Source: Planctomycetota bacterium
Lineage (GTDB): Bacteria > Planctomycetota > UBA8742 > UBA2392
Direction: 5' to 3'
Assembly (NCBI GenBank): GCA_019912315.1
Contig: JAIOJA010000077.1
Span: 16,259-80,258 of the forward strand
DNA length: 64,000 nt
A program made the position numbers and the translations under genes. How positions within the stretch are numbered: position 1 is the stretch's first letter; every line of letters starts with the position of its first letter. The notes beneath the pieces are model-generated. The model searched no databases. It was not told the DNA's origin and saw nothing but the letters and a program-made list of their open reading frames with translations. Of this stretch, positions 5,626 through 15,070 are shown one piece after another.

Positions 5626-8600
5626 CTACTTGCCCCAGGGCAGCTTGGGGATTTTGGGGAAGTCCTCGGGCAGCTCTTTCGGTTGCTCCGGGGGCTTCCA
5701 CTTGCCTTCGGCGATGTCCCGGGCAACTTTCAACCCGCCCTTGAGAAACGCCGGCCACTCGTCCTTAAACCGGCTCGGCAAGTCCGTGTACTGCTTCAGG
5801 AAGTCGTCAATTCCGACCACGTTGCCCAGTTGCTTCAGCAGGGCCTTGTCGTCCGGGTAAGTCAGCGCCGGCGCGAACTCAGCCTTGTCGTTGAACAGTC
5901 GAACCCGCATGCCCATGCCGTTCGGACCGTAGCTCGCCTGCAGCTTGTTCCAGGCAAACGTGAAGTACTCGGCCGGCACGCCCATGATCGTCTTGGTACC
6001 GGGGAGCGCTTCAACCATGCCGTTCTTGAGCACGACCGCAACCGTCATCCCCGCCAGGGAGTCGCTGTCGCTGCCGGGCGTTGTCAGGGTGCGCGTCCTG
6101 CCATCGGGCTCAATGCTGCGCGGCTCAACGCTTGCGTCATCCGCAAACTTGAACGGCAGATCGAAAGTCGAATTCAACTGCGCGCCGTTGTACTTGAGGG
6201 TGTTCGCAATCCCGTCGACCAGTCCACGAGTGCCCGGCTGTTTCAACTCTGGCGCGAAACTGCCGGTGTTGTTCAGAATCCGCAGGTCGAGGGCGACGCC
6301 TTTGGCGCCTTGCGCCTGCACGAAAGTGTTGAAGCTGGTACAGAACTGAATTGCCGGAATGCCGAGGATGTTCGCGTTTCCCGCCTTCGGCGTCACCGTG
6401 AAGTTTGCCGCGCGTAGACGCAGGCGCAGGTTGGAAAGGTCGTGGCCGTCAGCGCCGGGGCTTTCGAAGGTGCGTGCGTTACCGTTCTCATCGACGCTTT
6501 CAAGCAGGATCTGGGTGCTGGGCGCGACGGTAAAGGGCAGGTCGAAGCGGGCGTTTAACTGGTTGCCTGTGTACTTCAGGGTGTTCGCCATGGCGTCTAC
6601 GAGACCGCGCGTGCCGGGTGACAGCAGCGTCGGCGCGAAAGTTCCTGCCCCGTTGAAGATTCCCCAATCGAGTGCCAGCCCCTTGGGGCCCTGTGCTGCA
6701 ATGAAGCCGTTGAAGGCCTCGCAGAAGTCCGTGGCGGGCAGCCCGACAATGGTGCTTTCGCCGGGCTTCGGCGAGACGGTGAAATTCGATGCACGAATGC
6801 GAATACGGAAGTTGCTGAAATCGTCCGTGTTCGCGCCCGGGCTCGACAGGGTTCGCAGGAGCCCGTCCTCGCCAACGCTTTCGCACTGGATGATCGCGCC
6901 CGGTGACACCGTCATTGGCAATCCAAAATTCGCGTTCATCTGTGCGCCCGTGTAGCTGAGCACGCTTGCCATGGCGTCCACCAGCCCGCGGGTACCCGGG
7001 CTCTCGAGTGCCGGGCTGAAGTTGCCTTCGGCGTTCATGATGCGCGTGCGAATGGCCAGCCCGTCTGGGCCTGTCGATGCCATGAAGGCGTTGAACGCGC
7101 GGCAGAAGTCTTCGGCGGGCAACCCGATGATGGTGTCCTGGCCCGGCTTAGGCACGATTGAAACGTCGCGCAGGTTGAATCCGACCCGCAGGTCGTTCAG
7201 GTCGTGGCGGGCTTCGCCGTCCAGACTGAGCTTCGGGTCGCGGACGCTGCCGTCGGCATTCATGCTCGCCAAGCCAAAGGTCGCGTTGCTGCTGAGCTCA
7301 AACGGCAAATCGATCAGGGATTTCATTTCTGGCGCCGTCAGCGTCAGGGCGTTCACCACGGCGTCGACGAAGGCGCGCAGACCGGGTTTCTCGAGGTCAA
7401 GCGCGATGCGGTCCTTACTGCCTTCAAAGCCGACGACGACGTCCAAACCGCCCATGCCGTCGATGACCTTGTTCAGCCCGCGTACCAGGAACGTGCCCGG
7501 CAAACCTGCCAGGTCACCCCCAGGATCTGCGAACGACAGGCCTTTCACCTGCATGCGCAGGTGTACCTTGATACCGTCATGCCAGCTGAGTGCGGATTCA
7601 GGCGTGCCGTAGCGTCCGTTTGAGTCGACTGTTCCGAAGCTGATGGTGGTCTGATTGTTTGCCAGGGGAATGGGCGAGCCGCCCGCAAGGGCCAGCACAG
7701 GCTCAAGGGGAAAATCTTCGATCTGGATGCTGACGCCGCTGGGCAGGAAGGTGCCGACAGCACTTTCCGTCTTGAAGCCACCGAACCAGATCCCGAAAGA
7801 CGCTTTCGCAGGTTTTGCAAAGCCGGGCGGCTGGATGCTGCCGGACATACGCAGTTGCGTACGCCCGGAGAACTCACCGTGTGTTGACGCGTAATGAACC
7901 ACGGACAACTTCGCGTCCAATAGTGTCCCGCCGAAAACGTCCGCATCGACAAGGCTGCCGATGTCGATGGATTTGAGACCGGCGCTGCCGTCGACCTGCT
8001 CGATGCTGATCAGCTCATCGGGCGAGAACCGCAGCGTCAGCCCGATTTCCGCGCGACGACTTTCCTTGCCGTCGAGGTTGCCGGCCGCGATGAACTTCAT
8101 CGGCTGCCCGTAGGCGACCGGGTCGCTGGAAATGCTCTCGGCCTTCAGTTCCAGTTGCGTGACTTTGTGAGCGAAGCGGTTTTTGTCCTCGCGCCCGAAG
8201 GTGATGCTCAGTTCATCGAGAGAGGCATGTTTCACCAGCACCGTTGGCTGGGCTGTCACCGACGACAGCGCTTTCTCGACGTACCATGCGCGATTGGCTG
8301 GCTCCAGCTCGCCGTCGGGCGTGCGCTGTGATGGCTCGGCTTTGGCGGGCTCTTCGACGGTTTCTTCGCCGGAACCTGTGGCACCCTCTTCTTTCGAGTA
8401 CTCGCGAAGTTTCTCTATCCAGTCGCGAAGGTCATCGATCTCCTCGCTCTCCAGGATATCTTTGAGTTGCTTCAGGTAGTCGTTCAACTCAGGCTGACTG
8501 GTGTCTGTCGGCACGTCGGCAGGTTCTGGTTCAGGCTCCGGGCTCCAGGGTTGCTGGTAGCGAATCTCGCTGGCGCTGATGTCGTTGATAACGAAGCGTT

Positions 8601-8985
8601 TCTCAAGCAAGGGCCAGAATTCGATGTCGAGGTTCGCCTCGCGCAGGTAGATGACTTCGCGACGTTCGCGCCCTTCGACGTCCTGCCAGGCGTGCAGTTC
8701 CCGGATGGTGAGCTTGGGACCGAAGATGCTGAAACTGACGTAGCCGACTTCTGAGTTGCCGCCCTCGCCGGCGACGTTTCGAGCCTGCATGGTCAGCTGG
8801 TCGGCGATGATGCCGTCGATCATGAAGAAGTAAGCCAGCGCCGCGCCGCCGAACAGCACGGGCAGAATGCAGACCGCTTTCAGGCGCAGCAGCCCTGCGC
8901 GTTTGCGTTTCTCTGATTCGGTTTCGGGCTGTGGCTCGTCGGACGCCATGGCCTCTACCGGCTCAGTTGGATCCGAGGAAGACAT
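5626..8985 (-). CDS. Large AsmA-like membrane-anchored protein (TIGR03545-like)
   Basis: 1119 aa. An acidic cytoplasmic N-terminus is followed by one membrane segment (about residues 34-55, AVCILPVLFGGAALAYFFMI), so most of the protein is outside the cytoplasm. Residues 56-200 resemble the AsmA/TIGR03545 start (FGPKLTIRELHAW... LREANLDIEFWPLL), with a Pro/Glu-rich linker after. The C-terminal half holds five copies of a roughly 126-residue unit marked by PGTRGLVDAMA and LPFTV; the three middle copies are close and the outer two diverged. The start overlaps the end of the upstream DUF2062 gene by 23 nt, implying translational coupling. By analogy with AsmA-like proteins a role in envelope lipid transport or assembly is possible. 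Family assignment is from memory of the pair. Confidence 0.65.
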   Translation of the reverse strand: MSSSDPTEPVEAMASDEPQPETESEKRKRAGLLRLKAVCILPVLFGGAALAYFFMIDGIIADQLTMQARNVAGEGGNSEVGYVSFSIFGPKLTIRELHAWQDVEGRERREVIYLREANLDIEFWPLLEKRFVINDISASEIRYQQPWSPEPEPEPADVPTDTSQPELNDYLKQLKDILESEEIDDLRDWIEKLREYSKEEGATGSGEETVEEPAKAEPSQRTPDGELEPANRAWYVEKALSSVTAQPTVLVKHASLDELSITFGREDKNRFAHKVTQLELKAESISSDPVAYGQPMKFIAAGNLDGKESRRAEIGLTLRFSPDELISIEQVDGSAGLKSIDIGSLVDADVFGGTLLDAKLSVVHYASTHGEFSGRTQLRMSGSIQPPGFAKPAKASFGIWFGGFKTESAVGTFLPSGVSIQIEDFPLEPVLALAGGSPIPLANNQTTISFGTVDSNGRYGTPESALSWHDGIKVHLRMQVKGLSFADPGGDLAGLPGTFLVRGLNKVIDGMGGLDVVVGFEGSKDRIALDLEKPGLRAFVDAVVNALTLTAPEMKSLIDLPFELSSNATFGLASMNADGSVRDPKLSLDGEARHDLNDLRVGFNLRDVSIVPKPGQDTIIGLPAEDFCRAFNAFMASTGPDGLAIRTRIMNAEGNFSPALESPGTRGLVDAMASVLSYTGAQMNANFGLPMTVSPGAIIQCESVGEDGLLRTLSSPGANTDDFSNFRIRIRASNFTVSPKPGESTIVGLPATDFCEAFNGFIAAQGPKGLALDWGIFNGAGTFAPTLLSPGTRGLVDAMANTLKYTGNQLNARFDLPFTVAPSTQILLESVDENGNARTFESPGADGHDLSNLRLRLRAANFTVTPKAGNANILGIPAIQFCTSFNTFVQAQGAKGVALDLRILNNTGSFAPELKQPGTRGLVDGIANTLKYNGAQLNSTFDLPFKFADDASVEPRSIEPDGRTRTLTTPGSDSDSLAGMTVAVVLKNGMVEALPGTKTIMGVPAEYFTFAWNKLQASYGPNGMGMRVRLFNDKAEFAPALTYPDDKALLKQLGNVVGIDDFLKQYTDLPSRFKDEWPAFLKGGLKVARDIAEGKWKPPEQPKELPEDFPKIPKLPWGK

Positions 8986-9487
8986 ACTTGAGTCCTTTGA
9001 ATATCCATACTTTTGAAGCCCACTTCATGAGCTTTGACTTTTTGAATTTCTTTTCCAGGCGTTCGCGCCAGGCACGCCAGAAGAACAGCATCGCGACGAA
9101 CAGTGGTGCTGCGATGATCAGCCACAGGGCGATCGCGCCGGCGACGTCGTAGTAGTCCAGGCGCAGCCATGCGAGAATCGGGGTTTCGGCGGCCGCGATC
9201 AAGGGGGCTTGGGGGGCGACCTCCAGGGCGGAAGCGCCAAGCGGGCGAATCAGAATGCCTTGCAGAGGCAGCGAAATCAGCTTGAACAGCCCAAAGGCGA
9301 AGGTGGCGCTGCCGAAGTGCAGGTTGACCAGGATGATCAGGGTGAAGACGCAGACCGTGCCCAGGCCCAGGGGCAGCAGCCCGGCAAGTGCGCCCAGCGT
9401 GACCCCCAGTGCGATCTGCCACGGAAACAGGTCTGCGTTTAAGGTTTTGTACAGCCAGCGGGTGGCTTTGATGATGGTGAAGAACAC
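8963..9487 (-). CDS. DUF2062 / TIGR03546-like membrane protein
   Basis: 174 aa with several membrane segments. The N-terminal region PWQIALGVTLGALAGLLPLG... is typical of DUF2062 proteins. Later hydrophobic stretches lie at about residues 45-70 and 110-145, and the tail is basic. Members of this type are found beside the large AsmA-like protein (TIGR03545), as here, with a 23-nt overlap, so the two probably act together in the envelope. Substrate and exact function are unknown. The promoter would lie in 9488-9560 and drive transcription away from the tRNA cluster; I see no clear match. Confidence 0.7.
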   Translation of the reverse strand: MFFTIIKATRWLYKTLNADLFPWQIALGVTLGALAGLLPLGLGTVCVFTLIILVNLHFGSATFAFGLFKLISLPLQGILIRPLGASALEVAPQAPLIAAAETPILAWLRLDYYDVAGAIALWLIIAAPLFVAMLFFWRAWRERLEKKFKKSKLMKWASKVWIFKGLKYVFLGSN

Positions 9488-9580
9488 GTCATTCTCCGGC
9501 TGGTTACGGCGCGGGGAAATGCTATCCCTGCGCGCGGTTAGAACAACCTTGGTGCGGAATAGATTTCGGTTGATATCCCA

Positions 9581-9608
9581 TTGCGGGTTGAAAACCGGTT
9601 GCTATCTT
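9581..9608 (+). promoter_or_regulatory. Possible promoter of the tRNA-tuf operon
   Basis: TTGCGG (9581-9586), 16-bp spacer, TATCTT (9603-9608), 26 bp before the first tRNA. The match is moderate, but the position is right for a stable-RNA promoter. Confidence 0.4.
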
Positions 9609-9633
9609 CTTCGCTCCAATTTTGGCGCAGGGC

Positions 9634-9708
9634 GCCGGCGTAGCTCAATGGCAGAGCACTGGTTTTGTAAACCAGCGGTTGCGAGTTCGAATCTCGCCGC
9701 CGGCTCCA
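9634..9708 (+). tRNA. tRNA-Thr(TGT)
   Basis: Acceptor GCCGGCG / CGCCGGC, T73, encoded CCA. Anticodon stem CTGGT / ACCAG, anticodon TGT at 9666-9668, T loop TTCGAAT. First of four tRNAs before tuf, corresponding in place to E. coli thrU. Confidence 0.97.
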
Positions 9709-9787
9709 GCTTACGGCTTTGCAACGGCCCTGCGTTTTGAAAACAGAAGACCGGCAGGCGTGGCGCAGTAGCGGCGCTTGGAAAGCC

Positions 9788-9873
9788 GGGCGGATACCCA
9801 AGCGGTCAAAGGGGCCTGACTGTAAATCAGGTGGCAAATGCCTTCGCTGGTTCGAATCCAGCTCCGCCCACCA
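9788..9873 (+). tRNA. tRNA-Tyr(GTA)
   Basis: Class II tRNA with acceptor GGGCGGA / TCCGCCC, A73, encoded CCA, anticodon stem CCTGA / TCAGG, anticodon GTA at 9822-9824 and a long variable arm. Place corresponds to E. coli tyrU. Confidence 0.97.
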
Positions 9874-9905
9874 GATTTACGGCCTGAAGCGAAGGGCTGA
9901 CAGAC

Positions 9906-9981
9906 GCGGGTGTAGCTCAATGGCTAGAGCATCTGCCTTCCAAGCAGACGGTTGTGGGTTCGAGTCCCATCGCCCGCTCCA
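9906..9981 (+). tRNA. tRNA-Gly(TCC)
   Basis: Acceptor GCGGGTG / CGCCCGC (one G-U), T73, encoded CCA; anticodon stem TCTGC / GCAGA with TCC at 9939-9941. Place corresponds to E. coli glyT. Confidence 0.97.
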
Positions 9982-10051
9982 CCTTCGGGCGCCGCAGCAT
10001 GGCGCCGAGAAGAAGTGAGAAGAAGTGAAGAAGCTGCAGGCGGAGGATTGC

Positions 10052-10126
10052 GCTGCCCTAGCTCAGTGGTAGAGCACGTCCTTGGTAAGGACGAGGTCGT
10101 GGGTTCAAATCCCATGGGCAGCTCCA
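10052..10126 (+). tRNA. tRNA-Thr(GGT)
   Basis: Acceptor GCTGCCC / GGGCAGC, T73, encoded CCA; anticodon stem CGTCC / GGACG with GGT at 10084-10086. Last tRNA before tuf, as E. coli thrT. Confidence 0.97.
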
Positions 10127-10160
10127 CCCTTCGGGAACTTCGGCTTGACCGGGGTGCTTG

Positions 10161-10296
10161 AGGGGTAGAACAGACGGCGCTGTATCGCCGATTACCCCTT
10201 GCGGAAACGCGGGGCGCAGGCAGGTTCGCTGTACGAAGTAAACAGGCATGCCCGGTGTGGGCGTGAATTTTGGACAGCCTCCGATGGGTCGGAGGC
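10161..10296 (+). promoter_or_regulatory. Structured leader between tRNA-Thr and tuf
   Basis: Perfect helices are visible: AGGGGTA / TACCCCT (10161-10167, 10193-10199) enclosing CGGCG / CGCCG (10175-10179, 10186-10190), and GCCTCCGA / TCGGAGGC (10277-10284, 10289-10296) with a 4-nt loop. No T-run follows, so processing or translational control is more likely than termination. Confidence 0.4.
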
Positions 10297-10326
10297 ATCT
10301 GGCTGAAAAGACAAAGGTAGATAGCT

Positions 10327-11526
<1,200 letters not shown>

Positions 11527-11598
11527 CGAATCAGAAAATCGGGAAGCGGCGGCGGGCTTTTGGCTCGTCGCCGGTTCCTTCCCGAAAAGGAAGATGCA

Positions 11599-11766
11599 AT
11601 GGCCGGCGACAATCGCGAGTACGTGTTCCTGGAGTGCACCGAGACTGGTGTGCGGTACTACCGCACCGAGAAACGCGTGAAAGGCCAGGGTATCAAGAAG
11701 CTTGAGCTGAAGAAGTACAACAGCAAGCTTCGCAAGCACACGGTGCACAAAGAAAAGAAGAAGTAG
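11599..11766 (+). CDS. rpmG: Ribosomal protein bL33
   Basis: 55 aa; MAGDNREYVFLECTE... with the conserved core KKLELKKYNSKLRKHTVHKE. Only one Cys remains, so this is the zinc-free form. ATG 11599 follows AAAGGAAG; longer in-frame starts from 11560 add only nonconserved residues. It sits between tuf and tRNA-Trp. Confidence 0.95.
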   Translation: MAGDNREYVFLECTETGVRYYRTEKRVKGQGIKKLELKKYNSKLRKHTVHKEKKK

Positions 11767-11772
11767 TCGTTG

Positions 11773-11852
11773 AGTTGATAGTTGATAGTTGATAGTTGGT
11801 GGTTGATAGAACAACGCAGTTCCTACCACCTATCAACCACCAACTATCAACT
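11773..11852 (+). repeat. Heptamer-repeat hairpin between rpmG and tRNA-Trp
   Basis: The left half is a tandem of GTTGATA units (about five, one drifted). Positions 11787-11809 and 11830-11852 are perfectly complementary over 23 bp around a 20-nt loop. In RNA this gives a very stable hairpin 8 nt before tRNA-Trp, and it could serve as an RNase III-type processing site. Confidence 0.9.
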
Positions 11853-11860
11853 GAAACAAT

Positions 11861-11936
11861 ACGGCGGTAGCTCAACTGGCAGAGCAGCGGTTTCCAAAAC
11901 CGCAGGTTGGGGGTTCGATTCCCTCCCGCCGTGCCA
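11861..11936 (+). tRNA. tRNA-Trp(CCA)
   Basis: Acceptor ACGGCGG / CCGCCGT, G73, encoded CCA; anticodon stem GCGGT / ACCGC with CCA at 11894-11896; T loop TTCGATT. Conserved position upstream of secE. Confidence 0.97.
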
Positions 11937-11957
11937 GAACTGAAACGCAGGGCAGCT

Positions 11958-12491
11958 ATGGCGATGTTCGAAAATTATCGACGCGGGGCGGGGCGACGTG
12001 CGCGCACGTTTGCCACGTTCATTCTGCTCGCCTTGTTGGCGTGGTTCAGCTTCGCGCTGTTGCAGTACGGCAACACCCGCCTGGACCGGCTGCTCGGCTT
12101 TGAAGACCCGGTCTTTGGCAAGCAGCTTGTGACGGGCGCCGGCTCACTCACGGAGTGGGTGACCTGGAGCGTGGTGTTGGCCGTCGGGCTGTTCGTTGTC
12201 GGGTTGTTCGCGCTGCGGGCATGGCTGAACCGCCCGAAGTTCGCAGACCTGCTGATCGAGACAGAGGCGGAGCTCAGGCGCGTTCGCTGGGCGCCGCGCA
12301 AGGAAGTGAACCGGGCGACGGGCGTGGTGCTGTACTTCGTGTTCTGGTTCGCGCTGTTGATGTTCATGTTCGATCTGACGTTCACGATGGGTACCGGGAT
12401 GCTGCAGGGCAAGTCCTGGAATGAGGCCGGCTGGGGGCGCATTGTCACCATGGTCTTGAGGCTTGACGACGAAGAACAGGCGGACAGCTAA
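11958..12491 (+). CDS. secE: Protein translocase subunit SecE
   Basis: 177 aa with three membrane segments: about residues 17-35, 66-90 and 127-148. The conserved part LLIETEAELRRVRWAPRKEVNRATGVV plus the last membrane helix is the universal SecE core. The two N-terminal helices resemble the three-helix SecE of proteobacteria rather than the short single-helix form. SecE stabilises SecY in the SecYEG channel. ATG 11958 was chosen over earlier in-frame codons that overlap the tRNA-Trp 3' end. Located between tRNA-Trp and nusG as usual. Confidence 0.93.
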   Translation: MAMFENYRRGAGRRARTFATFILLALLAWFSFALLQYGNTRLDRLLGFEDPVFGKQLVTGAGSLTEWVTWSVVLAVGLFVVGLFALRAWLNRPKFADLLIETEAELRRVRWAPRKEVNRATGVVLYFVFWFALLMFMFDLTFTMGTGMLQGKSWNEAGWGRIVTMVLRLDDEEQADS

Positions 12492-12512
12492 GTGGTAGCC
12501 AGAGAGAGCCAA

Positions 12513-13088
12513 ATGAAGATGTGGTACGTGCTGCGCGTGCAGAGCTCGCGTGAGGAAAAGATCAAAGAGAATCTCGAGAAACGCGTGAAAGCGCGTGGTC
12601 TTGAACATCTCTTTGACCGCATGGTGATCCCGACCGAGACGGTTCAGGAGATCAAGGGCGGCAAGAAGCGTGAGCGCAAGCGCAAAGTGTACCCCGGCTA
12701 CCTGTACCTTGAGGTGGAAACGGACGAGGACCGTAGTGACAGCGCCGATCAGCGCTGGAAGATCAACGGTGACGCGTACCACCTTATTCGTGAAACGCCG
12801 GGCGTGGGCGACTTTGTGGGTGACCGCAACCAGCCGGTTCCCATGAGCGAAGAAGACGTTAAGAAGATCCTGCGTATCTCCGAGCCCAAAGAAGAGGGCG
12901 AAGAAACAGTGGTAAAGATCGAGTTCGCCAAGGGCGACGCGGTCAAGATCAAGGACGGCCCGTTCGACGGCTTCGAAGGAAACGTCGAGGAAGTCGACCC
13001 GGAAAAGGGGCGCATCCAGGTTATCGTCACGATCTTTGGTCGTGCCACGCCCGTTGAGCTTGAGTACTGGCAGGTCGAGAAGGTTTAG
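12513..13088 (+). CDS. nusG: Transcription termination/antitermination factor NusG
   Basis: 191 aa. NGN domain from MWYVLRVQSSREEKIKENLE to the PGVGDFVGD region (including YPGYLYLEVE), then a linker and the KOW domain (KGDAVKIKDGPFDGFEGNVEEVDPEKGRIQVIVTIFGR; the core is FDGFEGNVEEVD). NusG binds RNA polymerase and couples it to Rho or the ribosome. ATG 12513 follows AGAGAGAGCC; the next ATG at 12519 is possible. Followed by a heptamer-repeat hairpin rather than a direct join to rplK. Confidence 0.96.
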   Translation: MKMWYVLRVQSSREEKIKENLEKRVKARGLEHLFDRMVIPTETVQEIKGGKKRERKRKVYPGYLYLEVETDEDRSDSADQRWKINGDAYHLIRETPGVGDFVGDRNQPVPMSEEDVKKILRISEPKEEGEETVVKIEFAKGDAVKIKDGPFDGFEGNVEEVDPEKGRIQVIVTIFGRATPVELEYWQVEKV

Positions 13089-13093
13089 GGCAG

Positions 13094-13171
13094 TTGATAG
13101 TGAGTGGTTGATAGTTGATAGGAACAACTGGTGGATGCGGGACAAAGCAGCCCGCCCGCCAACTATCAACG
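13094..13171 (+). repeat. Heptamer-repeat hairpin between nusG and rplK
   Basis: GTTGATAGTTG (13108-13118) pairs perfectly with CAACTATCAAC (13161-13171); inside, GCGGG / CCCGC (13138-13142, 13152-13156) makes a second stem. Same GTTGATA unit as the element before tRNA-Trp. Confidence 0.85.
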
Positions 13172-13200
13172 ATAAACCAGCAAAGCGAAGCGGAGCAACA

Positions 13201-13626
13201 ATGGCTAAAGAACTGATGGCGAAGGTGAAACTGCAGTGCAAGGGTGGCCAGGCGACACCGGCCCCGCCCGTTGGTCCCGCACTGGGACAGCACGGCGTGA
13301 ACATTGCCGACTTCGTGAAGCGATTTAATGACCGGACACGGGACAAGATGGGCGTGGTTGTGCCGGTTGAAATCAGCATTTTCAAGGACCGCAGTTTTGA
13401 CTTCATCCTCAAGAGCCCGCCCGCCAGCGTGCTCATCAAGACCGAGATGAAGCTTCAGAGTGGCAGCAAGAATCCCGGGCGCGAATCAGCGGGCAAGATC
13501 ACGCAGGCGCAGCTCGAGAAGATTGCTGGCGAAAAGATGTCCGACCTGAATGCCGGCAGTATGGAGGCCGCCAAACGGGTTATCGCCGGTACGGCGCGCA
13601 GCATGGGCATTCAGTTGGCGGACTAG
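13201..13626 (+). CDS. rplK: Ribosomal protein uL11
   Basis: 141 aa, the usual length. N-terminal QATPAPPVGPALGQHGVNI and C-terminal rRNA-binding domain ending AAKRVIAGTARSMGIQL are diagnostic. Part of the GTPase-associated centre. ATG 13201 begins MAKELMAKV; upstream in-frame codons lie in the repeat hairpin. Confidence 0.97.
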   Translation: MAKELMAKVKLQCKGGQATPAPPVGPALGQHGVNIADFVKRFNDRTRDKMGVVVPVEISIFKDRSFDFILKSPPASVLIKTEMKLQSGSKNPGRESAGKITQAQLEKIAGEKMSDLNAGSMEAAKRVIAGTARSMGIQLAD

Positions 13627-13756
13627 GGGTGAGGCTCCTTTTTGCGGAGCGAAAGGGTGCCTGACCCCTGGGGGTCAACCACATCGGGCGGGCTGTCGCC
13701 CCGGTGTGCAGGGCAGGAGACAGCACAGGCGAAGTTCCACACTGCCAGGAGGGAGA

Positions 13757-14452
13757 ATGGGTAAGAAGATACGAAGCAAGAAGTACCGGGAGGCCGCGAA
13801 ACAGGTTGACGCGGGCAAACGCTATGCCGCGAGCGAAGCGTTTGACATGCTGTCGAGCTTCCCGAAAGCCAAGTTCGACGAAACGGTGAACCTGGCCGTC
13901 AAGTTGAATATCGATCCCCGCAAGGCCGAACAGAACCTGCGTGGCGCCATCGCGCTTCCGCACGGAACCGGCAAACAGAAACGGGTGATTGCGTTCTGCG
14001 AAGGCGAACTGGCTGATCAGGCTAAAGAAGCCGGTGCCATTGAGGCCGGCGGCGAGGAACTGGCAAAGAAGGTGGCGGAGGGCTGGCTCGATTTCGATCA
14101 GGCTATCGCGCACCCCAGCCAGATGCGCCACGTCGGCAAGTTGGGAAAGGTTCTCGGCCCCAAGGGGCTGATGCCGACGCCCAAGGCCGGCACGGTGACG
14201 GAGGACGTGGTGTCCGCCGTGCGTGAGTTCTCGGCGGGCAAGCTGGAGTTTCGGACCGATCCGGCCGGAAACATCCATGTGCCCCTGGGCAAGCGCAGTT
14301 TCAGCAGCTCGAAGTTGAGCGACAATCTTGAGCACGTGCTGAACCACCTGAAGTCGCTTAAGCCCACGGCGGTAAAGGGCAATTACATCCAGAAGGTCAG
14401 TATTTCGGGCACGATGACGCCCGGCGTGCTGGTCGCCGTCGAGCAGCAGTAG
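13757..14452 (+). CDS. rplA: Ribosomal protein uL1
   Basis: 231 aa. GKVLGPKGLMPTPKAGTVT is the uL1 signature; the protein forms the L1 stalk at the E site and often represses its own operon. ATG 13757 follows GGAGGGAGA. The 130-nt gap after rplK holds short GC-rich inverted segments that could include the autoregulatory site, but I cannot identify it. Confidence 0.97.
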   Translation: MGKKIRSKKYREAAKQVDAGKRYAASEAFDMLSSFPKAKFDETVNLAVKLNIDPRKAEQNLRGAIALPHGTGKQKRVIAFCEGELADQAKEAGAIEAGGEELAKKVAEGWLDFDQAIAHPSQMRHVGKLGKVLGPKGLMPTPKAGTVTEDVVSAVREFSAGKLEFRTDPAGNIHVPLGKRSFSSSKLSDNLEHVLNHLKSLKPTAVKGNYIQKVSISGTMTPGVLVAVEQQ

Positions 14453-14460
14453 GAGGGACC

Positions 14461-15009
14461 ATGCCGAATCTATTGAATGAGTTGCTAGTAGAGCAATACC
14501 GGCAGGACCTCGGTGAGTTGGACAGCGTTGTCGCGATCGACTACAGCGGGCTGAACAGCGAGAAAATGGCGCAGTTCCGTGACGAGTTGCGCAAGGCCAA
14601 CCTGACCATGGAGGTGGTGAAGAACCGCATTGCGGTACACGCCCTCAAGGACAAGGGGATGCAGCCTCTTATCGAGTCAACGCTCGGTGGAGATATCTTC
14701 TCGGGGCAGACGGCTCTGCTGTTCGGGGCCGAGGGTGCGATTGATGCGGCGAAGTTTGCGACGAAGTGGCTGAAGGGCAACGACAAGACCATCACGCTCA
14801 AGGGCGGACAGATGGGAAGCGATGTCCTGGATGCCGACGGCGTAAAGCAGATTTCAACCCTGCCTGGTAAGAAAGAGCTGCTGTCCATGATGGTCGGCGG
14901 TTTCGTATCGGTGCCGCAGAAGCTCGCGGCAACCATGCAGACAGGCTATGCGCAGGTGTTGTATGCGTTCAACGCGCTTGCCGAAAAACTGGAAAAAGAG
15001 GCCGGGTAA
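14461..15009 (+). CDS. rplJ: Ribosomal protein uL10
   Basis: 182 aa. Begins MPNLLNELLVEQY; AIDYSGLNSEKMAQFRDELRKA and VVKNRIAVHAL match the rRNA-binding domain, and the C-terminal helix (LYAFNALAEKLEKEAG) is the bL12 docking site. Only 8 nt follow rplA, so the usual L10 leader is not between these genes. Confidence 0.95.
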   Translation: MPNLLNELLVEQYRQDLGELDSVVAIDYSGLNSEKMAQFRDELRKANLTMEVVKNRIAVHALKDKGMQPLIESTLGGDIFSGQTALLFGAEGAIDAAKFATKWLKGNDKTITLKGGQMGSDVLDADGVKQISTLPGKKELLSMMVGGFVSVPQKLAATMQTGYAQVLYAFNALAEKLEKEAG

Positions 15010-15070
15010 TCACCGGGTGATCGAACACTAACCACGGGAGCCCGACTCCCTTTGACATAGAGGTAGAACC

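Noticed and set aside
5500..6417. 305-aa plus-strand ORF over the end of the AsmA-like gene
   Set aside because: It is a shadow of the minus-strand gene and contains the Ser-like tRNA; no domain is recognisable.
11773..11852. CRISPR-like array
   Set aside because: Units are contiguous 7-mers without unique spacers, so this is a tandem-repeat hairpin, not a CRISPR.
13550..13757. Upstream extension of rplA frame
   Set aside because: Overlaps the rplK end and the spacer; the conserved uL1 start is at 13757 with a good ribosome-binding site.
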